Origin: Prinsepia uniflora
Taxonomy: Eukaryota > Streptophyta > Magnoliopsida > Rosales > Rosaceae
Assembly: GCA_032719365.1 (NCBI GenBank)
Contig: CM064862.1
Coordinates: 5,730,001 to 5,794,000, forward strand
Reading direction: 5' to 3'
Length of the DNA stretch: 64,000 nt
Every line of letters starts with the position of its first letter. The stretch's first letter is position 1. A program made the translations under genes and the position numbers. Below the pieces are notes generated by a model, which was given only the letters and a program-made list of their open reading frames with translations, had not been told where the DNA came from and did no database searches. This document shows, piece after piece, positions 1 to 11,700 of the stretch.

Positions 1-2907
1 AATTCTAGATTTTTGCCTAGCCAAGCACTCCTCACGGTCCAAAGCCTCCACAAAAACCTTTCTCAATCTTCCCTCCAGAACAACAAGGGCAGGATCAGAA
101 GGAGCCGCAGCCAGCCGTACTTGGCAATCATCAAGATCAGCTTTAGCAACCTCCACAGCGTGGGAAACATTCGCCAGAGGCCGAGCATTCAGACTCTTAA
201 GCTCCATTTTAACAATCTTCAACCTGCGAACCAAACGAAATTGATGGCTACCCCTGATAAAAGTATTGAAAGCACGCGCCACAATGGACCTGAAATGCTC
301 GTGATCAGCCAAGAAATTGAAAAATTTGAAAGGTGTCCGCCGCCGAGGGGATTGAAGACCCATATCCAAAATGCCAGGGCAATGATCAGAGGAACCAGGA
401 GGAAGGAAAGCAGCAGAGCTACGAGGGAACAACAGGAACCAACCTTCATTAACCATGATCCGATCCAGCTTACGTTGAATTAAGTCACCAGAAAACTGTT
501 GATTACACCAAGTGAGGAACCTGCCAGAGAATCTAACATCATCCAACCCACAATCCCTACAACAGTCACTCAAGTCTGCCATAGCCAACTGACGAGGAGA
601 AGAGCCCAACGACTCATTAGCAAACCTGACAGAGTTAAAATCCCCCATAACAGTCCACGGAAGATCACCAACAACAAGAGAAAAGTCACCCAAATCAGCC
701 CAAAGGGCACGACGATCACAAACATCATTATGACCATAAACAATAGAGACAAAAAAATTCAGCCCCAAATTAAGCAACTGAACACGACAGTGGATAGCTT
801 GGGCCGACTTCCTCACAACACAAACATTCATACTAACTGGATTCCAGCCCACTAGAATACGACAATTAGAATGACAATCACCATTATCAATGACATCCCA
901 CCCAGGGAAAACACTAGCAGAAATACAAGCAAGACGTCTGCCCTTAATTCTAGTCTCAATAACTCCCAAAAAACTTAAATTACATCTCGCAACAAAACTC
1001 CTGACCTCAAGATGCTTGGACTTAACGTTGAGGCCCCTAACATTCCAAACTGCAAAATTAATCATCAGAATTTTTAGGAATACGTACCCTGGATAAAATC
1101 CCACCACGAGAAGCTTTAGGTTTTCTCTTTGCCTTGTTCTTTTTTTTTTCTTCTCCACAAGACCAGATTGAGATCCAGTAACAACTATGCTCCCGTCAGG
1201 CAACACCTGATCCCCAAGCTCAAGAAGGGAAGAGCCCATAGCCACCGATTCCCCGTCAGACTCAGAGACCGAATTTCCCAAGGACAGGAACGAGTTAGAA
1301 ATTGGGACCGGAACAGTGGATTGGAGGACCATGGGACTACTAGTAGCAGGCACCACTCGAGTAGGAGATGGTGAGGGAGGAATGCAAGAACGCCCAACCG
1401 AGCCAGCAAGGGGTAAGTGAGCATCATTGAGACCAATAGCAGCCGGAACTAACAACTCAAAAGGACCCTGGTTACCAATACTAATATTAGACAGCGCACC
1501 ACAATGCAAGTCACCATTAATCGGCAGAGTAGGAGGGGAGCTCGAAACAATAGGAGCATTAGTAGCCAAAGGACGCGAAGGGCATGCCGGCTCAAGGTGC
1601 CCGAAGGTTTTGCAACAAGAGCACACCAAAGGTTTCCCTTGATATTCAACAAGAATTTCCACAGAATGGCCAGACTCCTCACCATCCTGAGAATGAAGAG
1701 CTAAATCAAAAGAATCTATTAGAGGGAGATTTGCGTCCACCTCCACACAAATTCGCATAAACGAAAGGCGTTTCTTCTGCAAAGTCAAAGCATCCACATG
1801 TAAAGGCTTACCCACTGCGCTAGCAACATGACAAAATCCATCATAGTTCCAATGTTCCAAAGGGACATTAAAAAACTTCACCCATATTGGAACCTTCGTA
1901 TGCACTTCCTTAGAAAGAACCATACCCGGCTTCCACCTGGAAAGAAAGATCATACGCCCTGATAAGTGCCACGGGCCACTCTCAAGAACCCTAATGCAAG
2001 AGTCACAATCACGGAATCTGAAGAAAAAGAACCCACGGTCATTTGACAGAACCTCCTCAAGACCTCTATTACCCCAGATTTTCTTCGCCAAAATATTCAC
2101 AGCAGAAAAAGGTAAGCTTTTCTTATCCACAAAGTACCCAACAAGACAACACTCCCATTCCTTAGCCGCCACGATAGCGGCATCCAAAGGAGGAGAAACA
2201 GTCAACCGCCCACCAACAAAATGTGGTTTCCGATAAGCAAGACTAGCCCCAGAACCAGAACCACTCACGGGACCACCCGAGCTAACCACTTTGCTAAACG
2301 AACCTTTGGAAAGATGGCCAGGGCCAGCAACACCAGCATGAACAGAGGCAACAACATCACTCAATGCCACTGTATCCAGAGTACCACAACCCTGCACAGC
2401 GGCCCCAAGACGCACCAGTGGAGATGGCACCACCGGCACCACACCTGCAGGAACAGAAGGGCCAGTCTCACGGTCCGACAACACCGATGGCGCCACCTGC
2501 GCGATCGACAACATCTCCACAGACCGAGACAACACAGATGCAGTATCAACAGAGCAACCAGTAGAATTCCCTGCACAAGAAACAGAGACCGGACCCAAAT
2601 CCGACACCCTCGCCGGCGCCACCTGCGCGGCAGCCGAAACATCCACAGAAGGAACAGAAGGGTCACCCGACGTACCCTCCACCGAGTTGAGAAAAATAGC
2701 ACTCAGGATCTTGCCATCGACTAGGCGAGACCCATACCTCACACCACACAAGGCAGGGGAGGAAATCAGGGAAGAGGCGGAAACTAAGGGAGGCGGAACA
2801 GGCACGGACGACCCGTCCACATCCAAGGAGCGAATGGGGGAACTAGGACGGGAACAAAGACACTCAGAGGAGGGAGGGATGGGGATGGAAGGGGGAGGAG
2901 ACGACAT
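1..2907 (-). CDS. L1-type LINE protein: gag-like region fused in frame to endonuclease (partial)
   Basis: Minus-strand reading frame open from ATG at 2907-2905 to the window edge (969 codons), so the reverse transcriptase lies outside. Order: Ser/Pro/Val-rich N-terminus (about 1-240); a DUF4283-like region near residues 245-330 (around 'KEWECC' and 'SGPWHLSGR'); a CX2CX4HX4C zinc knuckle with C429, C432, H437, C442; a linker; then an apurinic-type endonuclease/exonuclease/phosphatase domain from about M615 ('FAVWNVRGLN'), with the catalytic GDFN at about 755-758 and SDH at 840-842. Plant L1 elements normally encode these in two ORFs. Here a run of ten A (minus strand of 1140-1149) keeps one frame open; with nine A, the first ORF would stop at 1118-1116. 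The domains indicate a retrotransposon that nicks its target and reverse-transcribes its own RNA. No in-frame stop was seen, so it is young or recently active. Confidence 0.88.
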   Translation of the reverse strand, partial: MSSPPPSIPIPPSSECLCSRPSSPIRSLDVDGSSVPVPPPLVSASSLISSPALCGVRYGSRLVDGKILSAIFLNSVEGTSGDPSVPSVDVSAAAQVAPARVSDLGPVSVSCAGNSTGCSVDTASVLSRSVEMLSIAQVAPSVLSDRETGPSVPAGVVPVVPSPLVRLGAAVQGCGTLDTVALSDVVASVHAGVAGPGHLSKGSFSKVVSSGGPVSGSGSGASLAYRKPHFVGGRLTVSPPLDAAIVAAKEWECCLVGYFVDKKSLPFSAVNILAKKIWGNRGLEEVLSNDRGFFFFRFRDCDSCIRVLESGPWHLSGRMIFLSRWKPGMVLSKEVHTKVPIWVKFFNVPLEHWNYDGFCHVASAVGKPLHVDALTLQKKRLSFMRICVEVDANLPLIDSFDLALHSQDGEESGHSVEILVEYQGKPLVCSCCKTFGHLEPACPSRPLATNAPIVSSSPPTLPINGDLHCGALSNISIGNQGPFELLVPAAIGLNDAHLPLAGSVGRSCIPPSPSPTRVVPATSSPMVLQSTVPVPISNSFLSLGNSVSESDGESVAMGSSLLELGDQVLPDGSIVVTGSQSGLVEKKKKRTRQRENLKLLVVGFYPGYVFLKILMINFAVWNVRGLNVKSKHLEVRSFVARCNLSFLGVIETRIKGRRLACISASVFPGWDVIDNGDCHSNCRILVGWNPVSMNVCVVRKSAQAIHCRVQLLNLGLNFFVSIVYGHNDVCDRRALWADLGDFSLVVGDLPWTVMGDFNSVRFANESLGSSPRQLAMADLSDCCRDCGLDDVRFSGRFLTWCNQQFSGDLIQRKLDRIMVNEGWFLLFPRSSAAFLPPGSSDHCPGILDMGLQSPRRRTPFKFFNFLADHEHFRSIVARAFNTFIRGSHQFRLVRRLKIVKMELKSLNARPLANVSHAVEVAKADLDDCQVRLAAAPSDPALVVLEGRLRKVFVEALDREECLARQKSRI

Positions 2908-3440
2908 TGAAAAATCAGGGGCAAGGAAAGGAAACTGACTAGCAAACCCCAGGGTTCACAGAACCCCCGACATCGCCGAAGGAAGAACAATCAAGGGAAA
3001 AAAAACGAAGGATCTAGAAGACTAAGAGCACAAGAAAAAAGGGAAGGGGACGGGAGGCAAACCCAAACAGCAAAACCCGGAAGGAGTTAACAGAACCCCC
3101 CACTACGTCGAAGACCAGAAACCAGGAAGAAAAAACAGTCAAAAACCATACCTGAACCAAAGGAAAGGAGGGGGGAGGTGGGAGGAGGATCCGACCCAAA
3201 GAAATCAGGGAAGCAAGCCAGATCGGTGAAGACCGGAAAGGCCTACAGAAACACCGACATCGCCCGTCGCAACACCAGCAACGCCCGACGCACAAGCGCC
3301 CGTCGCACAAAACGCCCGTCGCCCGTCGCCCGTCGCACAAAACGCCCGTCGCACAGAACACTCTCTTCGCCCTTTTCGCACAGAACACTCTCAAAAGATC
3401 AGGATGCACCTCTTCGCCCATTTCGCACAGAACACTCCGT
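2908..3440 (-). repeat. LINE 5' untranslated region with GC-rich tandem repeats
   Basis: Upstream of the LINE start codon the sequence is GC-rich, unlike the AT-rich DNA beyond 3440. Positions 3261-3350 hold repeated cgcccgtcgcacaaaa-type units, and 3350-3440 hold three copies of a ttcgcacagaacactc unit. L1-type elements carry their promoter in the 5' UTR, and tandem units there are common. The abrupt change in composition near 3440 is taken as the 5' end of the element. The target duplication cannot be checked because the 3' end is outside the window. Confidence 0.6.
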
Positions 3441-3799
3441 TATATGTATACTTGCTGAAGAGCAAATTTTCAGCATAAAAGTGGTCATGATTATAAAAGT
3501 TACATAATAAATGGTAACCTATGCTTTTGGCTTGCCCCTCTGCACTTATTTTTATCTCTTCAATTGTTATACTGTGTTGTAACTGCCATATGTAAGTTTT
3601 TCCTTTTATTCAGGCATGAATTGATGACATTTTTTTTTAACAGGTTAAAACTAAGGTTAGGGTAAACTTTTTAAAGTGACTGGTTCCACCGCAGGACGGC
3701 CCCATACCCCAGAAACCCCGAAGGATTTTTTAGGGGAAACACAGTTCCACTGCGCTACTAAGAGGACTCGAACACGGAACCTCAGGCAGCAATATCCAC

Positions 3800-4560
3800 A
3801 TCAATGGAAAATTCTCCATCGATGTATGTGTTCGGCTTCCTCATCAATGGAAAATTCTCCATCGAAATTGTAAAAGTCTTCCAATAATTGAATACGGTAA
3901 ATATCTTACATATTAATTCGCCAAAAAATATATATATATATATATCTTTCATTTATACCCATTGATATAGTTAAACTTCAACGCATCGAAAAAAAAATTA
4001 ATTGATCCCTACAAAATTCTGGGGATTTCATTTCCAAATTAATTAGCCATTTGATGAACCAAAAAAGCCGTTCATCACTTGGCGAAGTGCTTGGCTGAAA
4101 TGGATCAAACCACAAATTTGGTAAGGGAAGGAGTCGGGGAGGGGTCCGATCAAATGCGAGCGGTTGGTGGATGAATCCTCACAAATACCTTCACATGCAT
4201 TTGGTCTGCTAATCCCCGTGTACCAAAAATCCATTATGTTCTTTTATTTCCTTACTTTTCCAATGAATATGTGATTTTTTTTTTTTTAAAAAAAACGATG
4301 GTGCGAATGTTTATAAAATAACAGAAAAGGAAAAACTATTCCACTCTCTACCTTTGTTGAGAAAAGCCCTCCAGCCTTACTGAGGCGGGAATCCAATATT
4401 TTATTTATGTATTGGTAGGAAGAATGTGAGTGAGACTAATATGAAGAGTATATAATTATAAAGATGGATTAAAAATTGACCTATTTTCAAGCTAGCTTAC
4501 TAAAAAACCGAATAAATTTTGTTTCTAATTTACAGAGATGGAGAATTTTCCATCGATGAG
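3800..4560. repeat. Three near-palindromic 24-bp copies, two forming an inverted pair
   Basis: A unit of the form catcaatggaaaattctcca followed by tcgatg lies at 3800-3823 and again at 3840-3863. Its reverse complement, one mismatch apart from the second copy, lies at 4537-4560. Each unit is itself almost palindromic. The outer copies could be the inverted ends of a roughly 720-bp miniature transposon, but no clear target duplication was found. Confidence 0.4.
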
Positions 4561-6405
4561 AAAGTGGCTACAAAGAAAGAGAAGTTGGAGAGTTCATTCT
4601 TCGTTGAAAACTCTAACATATGACTTTTTTTTTTTTAAACCAATAACAATTTGAAGTTTACTAGCTAGGGGGATTTAAATAAATAAATAAAAATATTAAC
4701 TCCTAATTTGATGAGGTGCAATGTTTTATTTGGTTGGCCTAATTCAGATAATCTATATTTAATGAAATGCGGCGAAATACGTGGGGTCTAAATGCAAAAA
4801 CTCACGGTCCTTTGTTTATATGTCCAATTTAGAGAAATTTGGAAAGTATCATTATGTAAATTTCTTTTGCTTTTATTTTTAGCTTGCACTGATTTGATTT
4901 TTATATACCTCTATCACTAGTTAAATTAATTTCCCCTTTTTATGCAATAAGCGGATAATGTGCGCGCTAAGTTTTCTATCTCAAAGGTATATTCTCTGCC
5001 GGATTACAGATTCAATAAATTTACCTCATATTGAGTTTTTAAAACCTAATTCACGAGTTAATTGTTCAGTTAACCTAATTCATAAGTAAACTCATTCCAT
5101 AATTTTTTTAGGTATTTTATATTTTATACATACTCTAGTAAATTTTCAATTTTTTATAAAATTAATGTTTTATAAAATTATATTTTATTGGGGAAATTAT
5201 ATATATGTCCTTTATTAACGTCCAAATTATAAGTTAGTCTATAAAAACTGTAAATAAAAAGACTTGACTTTTTTATTGTTGGTCAAAATGCAGCATTATT
5301 TTTAATCCCTTGATTTTTAAGGAATTACAAGTGTGTCATTACATATCATATAGTTTGATTTTATTTTACGTATACCTATAGGAATTTTAATTGTACATAA
5401 ATATGTAATTTATCTATGAGAATTTTAATGATATAATAAAAGTATATTATACGCAATATACCTCTCCCAAATATTATAGAAAAATAAGAAATACACATAT
5501 AATTAAAAAAATTGACCTACAAAAGAATAAAATAAGCATGTAATTAATAATTCACCTACGAAAGAATAAAACCAAAAAACTTTATGCAATAAATAAAGTA
5601 CATGTGAGTATATAATTATTCAAAAATATCATATAATAACTGAGAAATTTGGTAGATTAAAATTATTCTCATTCCTAAATTAAATTTGAAAATATGAAAT
5701 CTAATTAGAATTATCTTAACAAATAATTATAAAAAATAAATATAAAATATCAATATCTAAATTTTGAAAGTTACTCATCCATATCTAAAAAAATTTATAA
5801 ACGGTATTACAAAATTTTTTTAAAAAATAATACAATAAAAAAATATAGTAAAAATCTTAATAATATAATAAATGAACTATTTTATATATTAAGTGGATTA
5901 TTTTATATGTTATACCTAAAAGTTGGATTAATTTATAATTATTTCTATTTTATTTGTAGGTAACTAAATCTTTTGAAATTCAAATACTTTTAAAATATAA
6001 TTTTTTTTTAAAAAAAACATTAGTTAAAATAATATAATTTTGTGGAGAAAAAAATAAATTAAGGAGTAGTAACAAAAATTAAATTAAATTAAATAATTAA
6101 AAAAATTAGATGCTAACATGAAAATAAATGAATTATTTTAAATATTGGCTATTAAAAGTGAACTAATATGTAATTAATTCTTAATACAACGCAACAATGC
6201 CAAACTCTACCCTAAACCGTTTGAATTTCGGTTGTTTTTTTTCGTCTCTAAGCCGTTTGATACTGAAGCAATAATTCACCATTCACGACTCAATCTTTAG
6301 CACAAGCGGATTTAGCAACCAAATCCGCGGCAAACGTTACTGGTCGATCAAGCTCAATTATTGTTTCCTAAATATTTGATTTTAAAACTTTGAAAATCTT
6401 ATTGC

Positions 6406-6411
6406 CACGTG
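6406..6411. promoter_or_regulatory. G-box CACGTG upstream of the 6713 gene
   Basis: A CACGTG core in the context gccacgtgtagcc sits about 300 bases upstream of the start codon. It is a plausible bZIP/bHLH site by position, but chance occurrence cannot be excluded. Confidence 0.3.
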
Positions 6412-6712
6412 TAGCCAACCCAATTTTCCTACTTCCTCACTTTCGCCGGCTGGAGTATACAGACACCTGCCTGCGAAGCTTAAAAGAGAGAAGAAACAAG
6501 GCTAGAGTTTTCGTAATTTTGTCCAAATCTGAGGGCCTCGTTTTGACGTACCGACCCAAGTGCTAAGACGCTGCTGCCCAACTGACACACCAGACTCATA
6601 ACATATCCAGCCAAAGCTCAGCTCATTTCAATTCACTCGAATTCCCATAAAAAATTGATTTTAATTTGCCACCCCCAAATTGAAAATTAGGGTTTCTGAA
6701 ACGAAAGAAAAG

Positions 6713-7724
6713 ATGAAAGCATCGGTCAAATTTCGCGAAGATCAGAGGCCGTTGTTGAGGGCCAAGGTCCCTCTCAGCATCTTGGGCCTTCCCTTTCAAT
6801 CTGGAATCGTCGCCGGTGAATCCAAGGAGCTCACTCTCAATCTTGGAACCTTCTTCGAATCTGGACCTTCAATTCGAGTCGCCTATCGCCCCAACGACAC
6901 GTGTAACCCGTTCTCACTCGTCGTCAAGACCGGGGCCGGGCCATTCGGATCGCCGATCTCGAGCTCCATGGTTATGAGCGCCGAGTTCAATTTGGTGGGC
7001 CGTGGAAAAAACCCTAGCTTCATGCTCCACTTCAAGCCCCGCTTTGGGGACTTCTCGATCAAGAAGTCGCAGTCTTCGGTCTTCGAAAGAATTGTAGGTC
7101 CTTCTCCAAATGGTGTCATTTCGGAGGAGACTCCGGTAGTGGATGCCTCGTTTTCGGGGAAGAAAATCTCGGTTTTGCCCTTTGAGAATCCAGCCGCCGG
7201 AGTGCTAGGCGGTGTGTTGTCCGGGATGGAAGTGGCGGCGAGGACGACGATGCCGTTAGCGAATCGGGCCGCTGTGAGCCTAAGGTGGGGGGTTAGGGTT
7301 CCCGCTGAGATGAAGAGTACTGGAATGAATCCGACGGCGGGGGATTGCGTTTCATAAAATTCCGTTCCTGGTTATGAACAAGATCGGGATCGAGCATGTG
7401 GAAGCTGGGAATTCGAGAGCCAACGGCACAAAGAAGGCGGAGGCGGCGGATAAGGCTTTGGCATTTCCTGGAAACGCTGAGGTGGCGGAGGCTTGTTTTA
7501 CAGTGAAGCGTCAGCTGGAGGCTTTACAGAGCGAGAATGGAATGCTGAGAAAAGCTGTGGAGGATCTGCGGCACGAAATTGCTGGCGCCACGAAGTCGAT
7601 TTCAAATTCTGGTAATTTTGTGAGCAGGAATTCGAGCGGGAAAGTGGATTGGCGAGCAAACAACGAGAAGAAGCCGTCGGAGGGTGATGTGAGTGAGGAA
7701 CTGAAGAAAGCACTCAATCACTGA
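6713..7724 (+). CDS. Plant-conserved protein of unknown function, C-terminal coiled coil; +1 G frameshift
   Basis: Single-exon gene starting with 'MKASVKFREDQRP' at 6713. An in-frame TTG further upstream was not used. The N-terminal 200 residues are rich in short alternating strands ('LPFQSGIVAGESKEL', 'MSAEFNLVGRG', 'FMLHFKPRFGDFSIKKS'). I recognise this as a family conserved across land plants but know no proven function. The frame breaks at a G5 run (7339-7343). Before it the reading ends at 7357; after it the next frame continues 'IPFLVMNKIGIEHV' and runs to 7724. Removing one G gives 1011 bases, 336 residues. The C-terminal part has a short leucine-rich coiled coil ('VKRQLEALQSENGMLRKAV') followed by a Ser/Asn/Lys-rich tail. 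The shift is probably a consensus error. If real, the coiled coil would be lost. Confidence 0.8.
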
Positions 7725-7826
7725 TCCTGAATTGGCCGAAAACTTAAAAATTTATCTTTTGATTTTGATTAGATATTTCAGTTCTGCATTGTTTTCTTTC
7801 TAGCGAGTGTAAAAAGAATGCTTAGT

Positions 7827-7832
7827 AATAAA
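7827..7832 (+). promoter_or_regulatory. AATAAA poly(A) signal of the 6713 gene
   Basis: Canonical AATAAA about 100 bases after the TGA at 7722-7724, a normal distance for a plant 3' UTR. Confidence 0.55.
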
Positions 7833-8178
7833 GATGGATGAATGGTCGCTTTGGTTTGGTTTAAAATTTTCGAATTTTGATTTGGTTTGATTTTGAATTT
7901 TCGAAATCGGTTAAAATTTTTGAGTAGTGTAGAATGAGGAATTGCGGATGTGACCTTAATTATTTGATACAATTGTTTGAGTTTCTCATAGGATCTCTTA
8001 TCTGAAACCTTTGGTTTGCTTGTATTTGATTAGACATTGTTGGCTTCCACAACATGTAACTGGACTCATCCTAAGTTGAGTTTAGACTTTACGGTCAGTC
8101 ACATAAATTATGTTATGACGTAGCTTCTATAACATGCTTTGCCTCCTGATTCTTACTATTTTGGAGGTAAAAGTCTAG

Positions 8179-8225
8179 ATTGGGCCAGTGGAAATTTCTG
8201 TTGGCCCAAGTTGGCCCAAGCCCAA
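8179..8225. promoter_or_regulatory. Cluster of TGGGCC/GGCCCA (site II-like) motifs
   Basis: Within 47 bases there are one TGGGCC and two GGCCCA cores plus a GCCCAA. Clusters of TGGGCY (site II) motifs are typical of promoters of plant housekeeping genes and are bound by TCP factors. The cluster lies about 480 bases upstream of the bromodomain gene start and 450 bases beyond the previous stop. The rest of 7833-8707 shows nothing else of note. Confidence 0.4.
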
Positions 8226-8707
8226 CTCTGATTCATGAACTCAAATGGGATGCTGGCGTAGCCTATGGTCCCCACTCACATATATTTGTTCAATGCTTTT
8301 GATTTTGGTTCTGGCGATCCATAATTCTGACCGTACGAATCAATCTATACCTGGACAATACACGCCTGCTATTGGCCAATGCAATATTTTAGGCAATGAT
8401 ATTTTGTCAATTCCCAGGGTAAAAACGTAAATTAATTATAATAAAAATTAGAAGCCAAAATTACTATTTTGGCCGACAAAAGCAAGTCAGTGCTACAAAG
8501 CGTAGAGCATGCTCGAGATGAGTGCCTGAAATAAAATAAAACCAAAATTAAATTTGAGAATGTAGATAAAAAAAAACACAAGCCCATGAGGCAAAATAGA
8601 CCCAAGGAATTTACAGCAAAGATATTCTAACGAATTAATTGTTGCAGGGGCAGAAGAGAAGGATGGGGAAGTTACGCAATGGACTGACCGATTGAATGAT
8701 ATTCTTT

Positions 8708-11700
8708 ATGGATAAGCCCAGTAATTTTCTCGAGAAACAAACAACATCATGGGGGGACGTGGGAGGAGCTCCTCCTCGCCTGCGCCGTCCACCGCTTAGG
8801 CATCAAGAGCTGGGACTCCGTGGCTACCGAACTCCGAACTCGCAGCTCCAATCTTCACCTCCTCACACCCCACGCATGTAAGCGTAAGTTTCACGACCTC
8901 AGACGACGTTTCAATCAAAACGATGCCGTCTCCCCCGAGGAGGACGATAAATCTCCCATTCCCTGGCTCGACCAGTTGCGGCAACGCCGACTCGATGAAC
9001 TCCGCCGTGAACTCCAACGCTACGACCACTCCATCGTGTAAATCTTAATTGTCGCGATAACGATTTTTTTTTTAAAATTTATAACTTTGATTTTGTAAAT
9101 TAAAATCAATTGTTTGTTTGATTGAATCGTATAGGTCTCTGCAATTGAAGGTGGAGAAGTTGAAAGAAGTGCGCGAACAGAGTTTGAAAGAAACGGAAAA
9201 ATCCGTGGGAAAATCGGATCTGGAGAAGACCGGGGAGGAAGAGCCCAAACGGAAAGACGCCGAACCGGAAATCGTCTCGCTGGAGAAGAAAGATATCTCC
9301 GGCGACGTATCCTTACGCGACGACCGGTCGTTTAATGAGTCGAATACGACCGATCCGAAGCCTGAGATTCCTGGAACCGGAGCTGCAGTTACGAATGAAG
9401 ACTTAGAACCAGCTCAACCGGATGTGCCGGCCGGTGAGGAGATCGGGACGGTCGAGAAGTCGAGCAATCCGGCGGTGGAGGATTCGTGTAACGGAAGTTC
9501 TGATTCCGTGATGAAGGAGGCAGCGGTTATGGAGTCAGAGAAGGGGAACTCGGGTGAGTTGCGGGAATCGGTGGCCGAGTCGAAAGGAGGAGAGGAGGGG
9601 ATGAAGGAGGGTGAGAGTTGCAGTGAGGCGCAGAGCTCCGCGAGTTTGTCGAGAAAAGTTGGGCAGGAAGTAGAACCGGGCAAACCGAATGAACTGAGTG
9701 AACCGCGTGAACCGGACCAAGAAGATCAATCTCCCGCCATTGGGAGGGTCCCAGTTGAATCTCAGTCGTTGGTTGATTTCCTCGAGATCGTCCGGTCTCA
9801 TAAGTTTGCCTCCTTTTTTGAGCGCCGGCTCCGTTCTCAGGTGTGCATATCTTTCCTTCTATATAAAATATATGAAATTATGGGTAAAATTCCAAATAAT
9901 GCCAAAGTTACCTTAATTTTTTAAAAAATTCTTTGAAAATTCTTTTATTTGGAATAAATAATGCCAAATATACCTAATATAAAGTTTATAGCCTAATATG
10001 AAAAGCTTTCATTAAATAAATTTCAATATAAAGATCATTAATCTATGAAATTTTTTAATTCTCGTGCACGGACGTCGTGATAAGAGGCGGGGTAGTGATG
10101 AAAAAACGTTGATCTGCAGATTTAGTATCCATATTATATATATAAATTATATTGGTCGGGGTCACGATCCAATTAGGTGGCGACAAGTCACCGTGGAATC
10201 GAATGGCTGTGACGTTATCTTATTCTTGCCCTATGTTGGGTGCCCATTATACTCTACGTGATGGTGCAGATTAGTAACTGTATTAAATATGGACCTCGAT
10301 GGCCCACCTTTAGACCCATTTGACAAATGGATGGTTAGGTGATAGGTCTTAATAAATAACTATCCCCATTTGTCGTTTTTTATTTTTTATACAAGAATTG
10401 TTAAAAAACAAAATTTTACACATTAGGTGTCAACGTTGGTCTTTATAAAAATTTGTTCTTTTCTTTTCAATGTATAATAGATGAAAAAAAATGCGTGAGT
10501 TCTTCCATTCCAGTCCATACCTAGTGATATAACCTAATAGTTTCTTCATGTTATATGAGAAATTTCAAGTTTGATTTTCGTACAAAGTGATATCAATTAC
10601 CCCAATATCAATGTAATCCTCACCTCCAATATCAATGTATGAAAAAATATAATTAATTTGGAGCACTCAATTGTAGACTTGAAAAAAAAATAAAATTGGA
10701 CCTTTGTTCTAGTGTGGTTGGTAGGGGACACACATTAAGCAAGTGCAATATAGGGGTGTGCCACGCCATGTCATGCTATGTTGGATAATTAGGACTAATA
10801 TCTAAGATCTTAGTTAGTTTCTAATAATAGGATTGTTTCAAGTTCATGTGTATAAAAAAAAATACATTTGTTCTAGTTGATGTAATTTTGTTTACGTTCT
10901 CAATATAATAATACTAAGGAATCAAATGTAAGGAAAAATAAGTTTTTCATTGCTTTATGGCATAATTTTTTGTTCTTGGTGTTTCTTTTTTGAGTTTGGA
11001 TTCTATCGTTGACCAGGGCTGGTCGGAGGGTACGGCAAAAGGGGCTCACGTTTTGAACCCATAACAATATAGGGATCCAAAATTATTAATATAATATAAT
11101 ATAGTTAATTAATTATTATATAAAATCAGATAAGTAAATAAATAATCTAAGAGTGTAAGTTCGATGTTGTTCAAGTTTTTTAAATGATGGATTAGCTGTT
11201 TTTATTGAATATGGAAGTAGTAGTCTATTAAGTTTGAACGTGAGTATTTGCATCTATATATAAGTTAGAAATATGAATTTGTCTTTTTGTTTATGAACTT
11301 AATGTAATATTTTGAACATGGTGTATTTTTTTTTTCTTTGTCGTGGGTATTGTTATAATGGGTTCTCCCAGCAAAAGTTTTAACGAGGTCTCATTGTATA
11401 AAGCTTAAATAATCAGTTTATAAAAAATTATATTTTTAATAACTAGGTATGCAAATTAAGGTTACATTTTCTATTTTTATTCCGAGTTTTCAAATATTTG
11501 GATTGGCTCCGTGGTTGACCATGAAACTGATTGGCCCTACCATTTATTTTGTTGGCAGAATTTTAATTTTTTGTTGTTTCCTCCATAAAAGTTGCATGAG
11601 ATTTGGTTCCCCTATCGGGTTAAACTTTCTTGCTAATACTTGGCAATTTTAATTATTTTATTTTCTTTTTGGTGAAAAGTGAAAATATCTTTCTCTTTTC

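Larger units (their letters stand above)
3441..6712. other. AT-rich intergenic DNA, no gene recognised
   Basis: No coding signal is convincing here. It contains a trio of near-palindromes (3800-4560, listed separately), a short TA tract near 3930, and very AT-rich DNA from 5040 to 6200. A minus-strand frame at 4043-4234 could encode 63 residues but matches nothing I know. The last 250 bases become less AT-rich and lead into the gene starting at 6713. Confidence 0.6.

Noticed and set aside
4043..4234. 63-codon minus-strand frame with varied composition
   Set aside because: Looks more protein-like than its neighbours but has no recognisable motif, promoter or splice context; not called.
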